A stretch of 11,525 nt of DNA from assembly GCA_015065395.1 (NCBI GenBank), contig SVQJ01000038.1:1-11525 (forward strand), written 5' to 3'. The number at the start of each line of letters is the position of its first letter. Within the stretch, counting starts at the first letter, position 1. Under the pieces are notes generated by a model, which had not been told where the DNA came from, made no database searches, and was given only the letters and a program-made list of their open reading frames with translations. Below are positions 6,152 through 11,525 of this stretch, one piece after another. The DNA is from Oscillospiraceae bacterium (GTDB lineage: Bacteria; Bacillota; Clostridia; Oscillospirales; CAG-272). The position numbers were made by a program, and so were the translations under genes.

Positions 6152-7180
6152 ATGAAAACCATTACAAATCTTATGATGCTCATGTTCAACATCCAGCTCT
6201 TTGCGGGCGATGTTGTTACTCCTGAGGCAGGTACCTACGGTGTTGCGCCTCAGAACACCACTACAAGTGAGGGCCTCACCGACGAGATGAAGGCGTTTTA
6301 TAACACTCAGCTTCTCGAAAACGTCAGACCCAACACTGTATTCAACCAGTTCGGAAAAACTCTCGTTCTTCCTGCCGGCAATGGCAAGACCGTTGAGGTT
6401 CGCAGAATGGAGACCTTTGGCAAGGTTCTTACTCCTCTCGTTGAGGGCAAGATCCCCCAGGGCAACAGCCTGAAGATCGAGAAGAGGACGATCAGCGTTG
6501 ATCAGTACGGCGATTATACCGCTATCACCGATCAGCTTAACTGGGCTGCTGTTGACCCCATCCTTGCAGAGACTGTTAACGAGCACGCGGCTCAGGCAAA
6601 TCTCTCCATGGATACTCTCACAAGAGATATCGTTTGCGCCGGCACGAACGTTGATTACCCCGGCGATATTGAGGATATGGATGCCCTCACCGGAAGCGAC
6701 AAGATGACTGCCGCACACGTTGCAAAGGCTGCTACCATTCTCAAGAAGTTCAACACTCCTAAGGAGCAGGGCAGCTATCTCTGCATCGTCCATCCTTCCG
6801 TTGCCCACGATCTTCGCCAGGACAGCGGCTGGATCGAAGCGCACAAGTATTCTGCTGTGAAGGAGATCTTCAACGGTGAGATCGGTGAGCTTCACGGTGT
6901 TCGCTTCCTTGAATCCACCGAGGCGAAGATCGAAAAGAACTCCCAGGGCATTGCAGTTTACCACTGCATATTCTTTGGACACGATGCGTGGGCGACGGTT
7001 AAGCCCGAATCCATGGGGCTCAGAACCATTATCAAGTCTCCCAAGGAAGTGGGCGGCCCTCTTGAGCAGTTCTCCACTGCAGGCTGGAAGGCAATGCACG
7101 GTGCGGGCATTCTCTATGAGGAGAGAATGATCGACTTCATCTGCGCTTCCTCCTTCAGCGACACCGACGAAGAAAACTGA
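6152..7180 (+). CDS. Major capsid protein, N4-gp56 family, with Prp-type leader
   Basis: A 342-residue capsid protein of the N4-gp56 family (HK97 fold). Diagnostic stretches include FNQFGKTLVLP (residues 64-74), GKTVEVRRMETF (78-89), LTPLVEG (93-99), DQYGDYTAITD (117-127), and a later STLTRD-like segment MDTLTRDIVCAGTNV. The first 18 residues form a Met/Leu-rich leader ending FNIQLFA (12-18), a Prp site in the style of L27, predicted to be cut between F17 and A18. Family members without this leader normally begin near the acidic segment that follows here. GGGAAAGG (6136-6143), 8 bases before the ATG, supports the start; in-frame ATGs at residues 8, 9 and 11 have no better site, and all would keep the cleavage motif. 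Codon use is restricted, with no TTA, CTA or TCA over most of the gene, as expected for a highly expressed virion protein. Confidence 0.93.
   Translation: MKTITNLMMLMFNIQLFAGDVVTPEAGTYGVAPQNTTTSEGLTDEMKAFYNTQLLENVRPNTVFNQFGKTLVLPAGNGKTVEVRRMETFGKVLTPLVEGKIPQGNSLKIEKRTISVDQYGDYTAITDQLNWAAVDPILAETVNEHAAQANLSMDTLTRDIVCAGTNVDYPGDIEDMDALTGSDKMTAAHVAKAATILKKFNTPKEQGSYLCIVHPSVAHDLRQDSGWIEAHKYSAVKEIFNGEIGELHGVRFLESTEAKIEKNSQGIAVYHCIFFGHDAWATVKPESMGLRTIIKSPKEVGGPLEQFSTAGWKAMHGAGILYEERMIDFICASSFSDTDEEN
6185..6205 (+). other. Predicted Prp cleavage site encoded in the major capsid protein
   Basis: These seven codons encode FNIQLFA (capsid residues 12-18). Only Ile for Leu differs from the scaffold copy. 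Six of seven codons differ from the scaffold's at the third position, so the sites are alike as peptides and not as DNA. Expected cut: F17/A18, removing 17 residues. Confidence 0.75.
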
Positions 7181-7198
7181 TAAAAAGGAGAAGATATC

Positions 7199-7600
7199 AT
7201 GGCAGAGAAAACCATTGAACAGCTCACTAAGGAGCTTGAAAAAGCGAAAGCAGAGGCAAAGGCTGCAAACGCTGAGGCAGACGAGGCAAAGGCACAGGCG
7301 GCAGAGCTTGAAAAGATCCTTTCAGAAAAGGAAAGCCAGCAGGGCGAGAGTGCTGCATCGAGCGACTATTTCAACGAAAAGGTCAAGTACACTCCTCCTA
7401 TTGTGCCCGGTGTTCTTGAAAACGATCTTATCGTTATCCACAAGGGTGTTCCCTATCAGCTCCCTCGCGGCAAGGAAGCGGAGATACCCAGAAAGGTATT
7501 AAACACTATCCGCAGAAGCGACAATCAGAAGCTCAAGGCAGTTAAATATGCCCGCGAGCAGAAGGAGATCTATCTTAAGGCTGAAAAGGCTTTGAGCTGA
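7199..7600 (+). CDS. Head-region protein with N-terminal coiled coil, function unknown
   Basis: A 133-residue protein 18 bases after the capsid gene, with AAAAAGGAG (7182-7190) before ATG 7199. Residues about 4-50 are an Ala/Glu/Lys-rich heptad stretch, very likely a coiled coil. A Ser-rich linker follows, then a compact domain with VKYTPPIVPGVLENDLIVIH and PYQLPRGKEAEIPRKVLNTI. The second part resembles the 'N-D-x-x-V-x-x-N/K-G-x-x-Y-x-I/L-x-R-G' pattern of small proteins that often follow the major capsid gene in Firmicutes phages. The role is not known to me; a head decoration, minor capsid or assembly factor is possible by position. It carries no Prp motif. Confidence 0.7.
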   Translation: MAEKTIEQLTKELEKAKAEAKAANAEADEAKAQAAELEKILSEKESQQGESAASSDYFNEKVKYTPPIVPGVLENDLIVIHKGVPYQLPRGKEAEIPRKVLNTIRRSDNQKLKAVKYAREQKEIYLKAEKALS

Positions 7601-7627
7601 TACATCAAAAATACTATATGCCCAAGG

Positions 7628-7656
7628 ATCGGGGGGAGCGGAGGGCTTCTCCCGAT
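7628..7656 (+). other. Hairpin in the intergenic gap before the adaptor gene
   Basis: ATC and GGGAG (within 7628-7638) pair with CTCCC and GAT (7649-7656), with extra G residues bulged out and a loop of about 10 bases. It sits in the largest gap inside the late operon (7601-7675). There is no following T-run; the AAGGAG ribosome binding site of the next gene begins 9 bases later. It may lower read-through or protect the upstream head-gene mRNA, but no function can be shown from sequence alone. Confidence 0.35.
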
Positions 7657-7675
7657 TACCTTTTAAGGAGAAAAT

Positions 7676-8032
7676 ATGAAAGTTAGAAACATTATTGCAC
7701 AGGTGAGGGAGATATGCCTCGATGCATCCGTTAACGACGATCAGCTTATAAGGATGCTTTCGGAGCTTGAAGCGCGCATATACCGCGAGACGGTTTCAAA
7801 TTATGAAAATGCTCCCGCCTTCTCACCTATTGAGGACGAGGACTCCTCTCTTATGATTTCCGAAGAATACGCAGACGTTTACCGATACTGGCTTCTTTCG
7901 AAGATCTATCTGAACGTTGGCGATTACGAAAGATACAACAATTTTGCAGAGCTATATGCCACAGCTCTTGACAGCTTCCGAAGGGATCACATAAGACAGA
8001 ATATGCCCTTGGGAACGAGCTTCAAATACTGA
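7676..8032 (+). CDS. Head-tail connector (adaptor) protein candidate
   Basis: A 118-residue, mostly helical protein. It starts with an N-terminal helix bundle pattern (VRNIIAQVREICLDASVNDDQLIRML), and the C-terminal half contains YWLLSKIYLNVGDYERYNNF, then a basic end with RDHIRQNMP. The 'G-x-x-x-R-Y-N-N' and 'H-M-P/N-M-P' end pattern is typical of adaptors that sit under the portal in Firmicutes phages. Its place, after the capsid genes and before a nozzle-like protein, equals that of P22 gp4. Such proteins bind the portal ring after packaging and hold the tail. AAGGAG at 7665-7670 precedes ATG 7676. Assignment is by fold pattern, size and position. Confidence 0.6.
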   Translation: MKVRNIIAQVREICLDASVNDDQLIRMLSELEARIYRETVSNYENAPAFSPIEDEDSSLMISEEYADVYRYWLLSKIYLNVGDYERYNNFAELYATALDSFRRDHIRQNMPLGTSFKY

Positions 8033-8040
8033 GGTGGGAT

Positions 8041-10278
8041 ATGATCGTTTCAAAGCTTGAAAGAATATCAAAGGACACGGAAATGATCTCCTCTTTCGGG
8101 GGACTGGACAAGGGCGCGGTTATTGCGGAGAATTACTTTTCCGAGATGAAAAATATGAGCTCCGATGCTTACCCTTTGCTCTCGCCCAGGGCGGCAAGGG
8201 GCAGTACGGGCATTTCCGGGGCTGCGGCGATGCAGATATGCAACACTTACACTACGCGTGATGACGTGCAGGAGGGAGCGATCCGCGAGGACGTTTTCGC
8301 TCTCGTTGAGAATAGTGAGGGCGGTGCCGTTCTATCCTTCAGGGATCGTGAAGGCGGCGAGGTTATGAGCTCCGTTACCATAGGCGGAGAGGCTGACGGT
8401 ACCACACTTATCGCACAGGCGGGATACGTTTACGCGTTCCCCCAAGGGTATCGCAGAGCTTGCTATGCAGGCGGCGAGAGCGGCCCTCTCAAAAACGAGA
8501 TAGAGGCTGTGAGAATTGCTGAAAAGGATGCGGAGATGCTTTCTCCTTCGGTTATATTCAAGATGGAGCCCTGCGACAGCGAGGGCAAGACGGGAGACGG
8601 TGCAAGGAGCTCAAGAAAAGCTGACGGTATATATTCAGCGGAGGATACCTCCATTATGCGAAAAAAAGACCAGCTTATAATCGTTAAGACGGGCGGCCTT
8701 GCGGTTAACGCATACGGATGCACTGCCTACATATCAGCGGACGGTATCGTTAAAGAAATACGCGACTGGACTGCTGAGACCATCTCTCTTACTGATAATG
8801 AGGCGGCTTTTGCTCTCACGGGACACGGTGTGGCAAGGCAATGGATAATAAGCAACATTTCCGTTGGCGACAAGATACAGACAGACGGGGACGTGGTTAC
8901 GGTATTCCCGAAGGATGCTTACATTGTGGTATATGAGAAGCCCGACAATCCTGCAGGCGGTACGGTTTGGTGGGACAAGGCAACAGGCGGCAAGTACGTT
9001 TGGAATTCGGCCTACGGCGAATGGGTGGCGTACACTACAAATTACATACTTCTTTCCTTTTCCACGGCGGGAGCGGGGGAGCTTTCCTCTGTTCTTGAGA
9101 TCAAGAGAAACGGAGAAGCGCAGAAGGATCTGCAGGGGAATCCCGCTTTTGAGCCTTTTGAGGGCTTTAAGGAAGGGGACACTGTCAAGATCGACGGAAT
9201 ATCGGAGGAACACGATGGAAGCTATAATATCGCCGCTACAAGCCCCAGGGGACTTATCCTGAACGGCATTGTGGATGACATTATATCTGTTCAGCTCAAG
9301 GAAGCGGGAAGCTCGGTGACTATCAAGAGAAGTGTGCCGAAAATGGACTTTGTTATTGAATCGGGCAACCGCCTCTGGGGATGCTTTTACGGCATCGGCG
9401 AGGACGGAAAGGTTATAAACGAGATTTATGCATCGGCTCTGGAAGATCCTACCAACTGGTACCGCTACGAGGGGATATCCACGGATTCGTGGACTGCTAC
9501 CGTTGGTGCTGACGGCCCTTTCACGGGGGCTATACAATATGACGGATACCCCGTATTCTTCAAAGAGAACACAATAATTCGCGTTTACGGCTCCGCTCCC
9601 TCCTCCTTCCAGCTCGCTTCCTACAATTACCGTGGTGTTCAGGCGGGCTCGGACAAGTCTCTTGCTATTTGCGATGAGGTTCTTTACTATCTTTCCGATG
9701 ACGGCGTTATGGCATATAACGGATCTGTTCCGCAGAAGGTTTCCGATGCGCTTGGAAACGAGAAATACAAAAGCGGTGTTGCGGGCTCTATCGGCTCTAA
9801 ATACTATCTTTCTTGCCTTGACAGCTCGGATAACGTGCATCTTTTTGTGTTTGATGCGCGTTACGGCCTTTGGCACCGAGAGGATGAGCTTGAAGTTTGC
9901 CAATTTCTGCGCCACAAGACGGAGCTTTATATGCTCACGGGGGGCGACATTATTACTGCCGCAGGCGGTGACGGAGACGTTGAATTTGAAGCGACCACGG
10001 GTGAGTGGGGGTTGACTGACCCCTTCAGGAAGCACTTTTCGAAAATTGCTTTACGCGCAGAGATTGCCTTCGGCGCATATCTAAGGCCGTACATTTCCTA
10101 TGACGGCGGCGAATGGGAAAGCCTCGGAGAATATCACGGGGATGGCATGAGCACTTTCATACTATTGCAGATCCCCCGAAGATGTGACCGCATACGTCTG
10201 AGGTTTGAAGGATACGGCAACGTGAAGATCTTTTACATATACCGCGAGATCAGTCAAGGAGGAAGAAATGTTTTATAA
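8041..10278 (+). CDS. Large beta-rich tail protein, candidate tail nozzle (P22 gp10-like)
   Basis: A 745-residue protein with few predicted helices and repeated short beta motifs. Near the N-terminus (about residues 38-50) is the sequence NMSSDAYPLLSPR, a pattern common at the start of gp10/nozzle-like proteins of gut podoviruses. The C-terminal half contains propeller-like blades: SGNRLWGCFYG (from 441), NEIYASALEDPTNW (460-473), AIQYDGYPVFFKENTIIRVYG and LYYLSDDGVMAYNG (about 548-561). P22 gp10 is 472 residues, so this is much longer; the extra part is mainly between about residues 150 and 430. The likely role is closing the portal-adaptor channel and forming the short tail tube. The start at ATG 8041 uses GAGGTGGG, which overlaps the stop of the adaptor gene; an in-frame ATG 14 codons later is a weaker choice. 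Naming is from pattern and position, so a general 'tail protein' is the safe label. Confidence 0.6.
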   Translation: MIVSKLERISKDTEMISSFGGLDKGAVIAENYFSEMKNMSSDAYPLLSPRAARGSTGISGAAAMQICNTYTTRDDVQEGAIREDVFALVENSEGGAVLSFRDREGGEVMSSVTIGGEADGTTLIAQAGYVYAFPQGYRRACYAGGESGPLKNEIEAVRIAEKDAEMLSPSVIFKMEPCDSEGKTGDGARSSRKADGIYSAEDTSIMRKKDQLIIVKTGGLAVNAYGCTAYISADGIVKEIRDWTAETISLTDNEAAFALTGHGVARQWIISNISVGDKIQTDGDVVTVFPKDAYIVVYEKPDNPAGGTVWWDKATGGKYVWNSAYGEWVAYTTNYILLSFSTAGAGELSSVLEIKRNGEAQKDLQGNPAFEPFEGFKEGDTVKIDGISEEHDGSYNIAATSPRGLILNGIVDDIISVQLKEAGSSVTIKRSVPKMDFVIESGNRLWGCFYGIGEDGKVINEIYASALEDPTNWYRYEGISTDSWTATVGADGPFTGAIQYDGYPVFFKENTIIRVYGSAPSSFQLASYNYRGVQAGSDKSLAICDEVLYYLSDDGVMAYNGSVPQKVSDALGNEKYKSGVAGSIGSKYYLSCLDSSDNVHLFVFDARYGLWHREDELEVCQFLRHKTELYMLTGGDIITAAGGDGDVEFEATTGEWGLTDPFRKHFSKIALRAEIAFGAYLRPYISYDGGEWESLGEYHGDGMSTFILLQIPRRCDRIRLRFEGYGNVKIFYIYREISQGGRNVL

Positions 10279-10414
10279 AAAGCCAAAGAGCGACAGCCCG
10301 AAGGATCTTTACGACTGGGCTTTGGAGCTATGCGAAATGATGAACAGAAGCTCAAACGCTTCTGACAAAAATAAAAAGGAGGAAATAACAGATGGCTACA
10401 AAAATGCTCGATGA
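10268..10414 (+). CDS. Small 48-residue protein overlapping both neighbours, function unknown
   Basis: The ORF starts MFYKKPKSDSPKDLYDWALE and ends at TGA 10412-10414. It overlaps the end of the nozzle gene by 11 bases and the start of the next gene by 23 bases. AGGAGG at 10257-10262 lies at good distance from its ATG. The middle (LYDWALELCEMM) would form an amphipathic helix; the C-terminus is very charged. Without it there would be an unusual gap of 113 bases in a compact operon. No family is recognised; small proteins at this place in podovirus operons are often uncharacterised virion or lysis-related parts. It has no membrane segment, which argues against a holin. Confidence 0.55.
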   Translation: MFYKKPKSDSPKDLYDWALELCEMMNRSSNASDKNKKEEITDGYKNAR

Positions 10415-11477
10415 GCTTGAAAAGAAAAAAAGCGCTGCCGGCACGACCTCCGGCGGCGGCTCTCTCCCCGTTTCGGGATATAAAGCCCCGGCTTCAAAAA
10501 ACAGCACTCCTGCTTCAGCTGATAATCCGAGACTTAAGGCAATGCAGCAGTATCTTCAGGACACGGTTGGCGGGGTGCCTACGGAATCTGATCTTCTTCG
10601 CGACGTGCGAGAAAAGCTTTTGAACCGTCAGCGCTTTTCATACGACCACAACACGGATGCGCGCTTTCAGCAGTATCTTGACACGGCAAAGCGAAGCGGC
10701 AGGATGGCAATGAGAGACACCATGGGACAGGCGGCAGTTCTTACGGGAGGCTATGCAAACTCTTTCGCTCAGAGTGCGGGACAGCAGGCTTTCAACGATT
10801 ATATGCAGGATGCCAATGAGATGATACCTGAGTTTGAGGAGCTGGCACGGGCGCGCTACGATGCAGAGACTGCGGCGCTCGGAGACCGTTATTCTATTCT
10901 TCAGAGCGAACACGAAAGTGCGAAGGAGGATTATTGGAACCGCCTCGGCATTGCCCGGGAGGATTGGAACAACGAGCTTGACCGCGCCACTGCCGAATCT
11001 CAATATGAGGACGATAAGAAAGCCCGGGAGATCGAGCTTCTTATTGCTCTCGGTGACTACGACGCCCTTGACAGGATGGGCTACAATACAAGCACTTTGC
11101 GCTCACAGTATGCTGCAGATATGGCGGCGGCTTACAGCTCTGCTTCCAATGGAGCAGAGGACGAAAGCGAAAAAGGGCTTTCTTCGGCAACAATGAATTC
11201 GATAGAAAAGGCTTTTTCATCAAAAGACTACGACAAAGCTGCAAGATATATTTACAACGCATACAACAATGGAGAGATCAGTTACGAGCAAAGTATGGAA
11301 TACCTAAGGCAGTATTCGCGGCCCCTTAGCTCGTTTGACACATTGAGCGAAGTCGCAAATTATCTTTCCGATTATACTCCGGAAGAAATCAAAAACATGA
11401 TAGACAGTTCCGACTTGAGCACCAGAAAAAAATCGGCGCTGTATAATCATTTTCATATTACCCACGAAAATTCATAA
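10392..11477 (+). CDS. Candidate internal virion (ejection) protein
   Basis: A 361-residue protein preceded by AAAGGAGG (10376-10383). It begins with a low-complexity Lys/Ser/Gly/Pro/Ala segment to about residue 47. From residue 87 it has a long Gln/Ala/Tyr-rich helical region, including MRDTMGQAAVLTGGYANSF and AQSAGQQAFNDYMQ, followed by IPEFEELARARYDAE and acidic helices. This 'MGQAA-x-x-GGY-x-NS-x-AQ-x-x-GQQA' pattern occurs in proteins from gut Firmicutes phages that I remember as structural and unassigned. The C-terminal 90 residues form a separate helical domain. In P22-like order the genes after the nozzle encode ejection proteins (gp7, gp20, gp16) that leave with the DNA; the size and helical, low-complexity composition agree. 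No lysozyme or peptidase motif is visible. A tail assembly or fibre-linker role remains possible. Confidence 0.5.
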   Translation: MATKMLDELEKKKSAAGTTSGGGSLPVSGYKAPASKNSTPASADNPRLKAMQQYLQDTVGGVPTESDLLRDVREKLLNRQRFSYDHNTDARFQQYLDTAKRSGRMAMRDTMGQAAVLTGGYANSFAQSAGQQAFNDYMQDANEMIPEFEELARARYDAETAALGDRYSILQSEHESAKEDYWNRLGIAREDWNNELDRATAESQYEDDKKAREIELLIALGDYDALDRMGYNTSTLRSQYAADMAAAYSSASNGAEDESEKGLSSATMNSIEKAFSSKDYDKAARYIYNAYNNGEISYEQSMEYLRQYSRPLSSFDTLSEVANYLSDYTPEEIKNMIDSSDLSTRKKSALYNHFHITHENS

Positions 11478-11494
11478 GAAAGGCGGTTTCATTT

Positions 11495-11525
11495 ATGAAT
11501 TTTGATGAATGGAAAAAAGGAGCAT
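11495..11525 (+). CDS. Start of the next late gene (partial, window edge)
   Basis: ATG at 11495 opens a frame reading MNFDEWKKGA to the window end. GAAAGG (11478-11483) directly follows the previous stop and lies 11 bases before the ATG. Only ten codons are visible, so nothing can be said of its function beyond membership of the same operon. Confidence 0.5.
   Translation, partial: MNFDEWKKGA

Noticed and set aside
6122..7099. A 325-codon open frame on the minus strand opposite the major capsid gene
   Set aside because: It is in exact codon register with the sense gene, so it stays open only because the capsid gene avoids TTA, CTA and TCA codons. It has no suitable start context or family-like sequence.
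8734..10035. A 433-codon open frame on the minus strand opposite the nozzle-like gene
   Set aside because: Same codon-register effect as over the capsid gene; the translated sequence looks like a shadow of the sense protein.
1..11525. tRNA genes, CRISPR arrays, insertion sequences, attachment sites, integrase, anti-defence cargo
   Set aside because: Looked for on both strands by eye. No repeat-spacer pattern, transposase or integrase motif, tRNA-like cloverleaf or terminal inverted repeats seen; the window is almost fully occupied by virion genes.

Overview
The window is a contiguous, single-strand (+) block of a tailed bacteriophage or prophage: the end of a replication/regulation segment, then most of a virion-assembly (late) operon. 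The layout reads like a short-tailed phage (podovirus) with a P22-like order: small terminase, large terminase, portal, scaffold, major capsid protein, head-tail adaptor, beta-rich nozzle-like tail protein, candidate ejection protein. The capsid protein is of the N4-gp56 family. Strong AGGAG/AGAAAGG ribosome binding sites, tight or overlapping genes and a Prp protease suggest a Firmicutes host, probably a Clostridia-class gut bacterium. That host call is inference; no host gene or attachment site is visible.

Region by region: 1-479 is the 3' part of a rolling-circle (HUH) replication initiator-like gene, cut by the window edge. 479-811 is a small protein with a C-terminal helix-turn-helix. 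A Rho-independent terminator at 831-870 closes this upstream unit, and a weak promoter candidate follows. The late operon then runs from 940 to the window end: terS, terL, portal, prp, scaffold, major capsid, a coiled-coil head-region protein, a head-tail adaptor, a 745-residue nozzle-like protein, an uncatalogued 48-residue ORF, a 361-residue candidate ejection protein, and the first ten codons of another gene. No non-coding gap reaches 300 bases; the longest is about 130 bases (812-939).

The most interesting system is a self-contained capsid-maturation module. The gene between portal and scaffold encodes a Prp cysteine protease, the family that removes the N-terminal extension of ribosomal protein L27 in Firmicutes. 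Both the scaffold and the major capsid protein begin with a short leader ending in the L27-type Prp recognition sequence (FNLQLFA in the scaffold, FNIQLFA in the capsid protein). The phage therefore appears to carry the protease next to both substrates. In staphylococcal phage 80alpha, by contrast, the host Prp does this job. The motif is found in no other protein in the window. The two sites differ at nearly every third codon position, which points to selection on the peptide and not a recent DNA duplication.

As a working model, the HUH protein would start rolling-circle DNA synthesis and make concatemers. TerS/TerL would cut and package these through the portal into a scaffold-built N4-gp56 shell. 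Prp would trim the scaffold and shell leaders during assembly. The adaptor, nozzle and candidate ejection protein would complete the short tail and DNA delivery apparatus.
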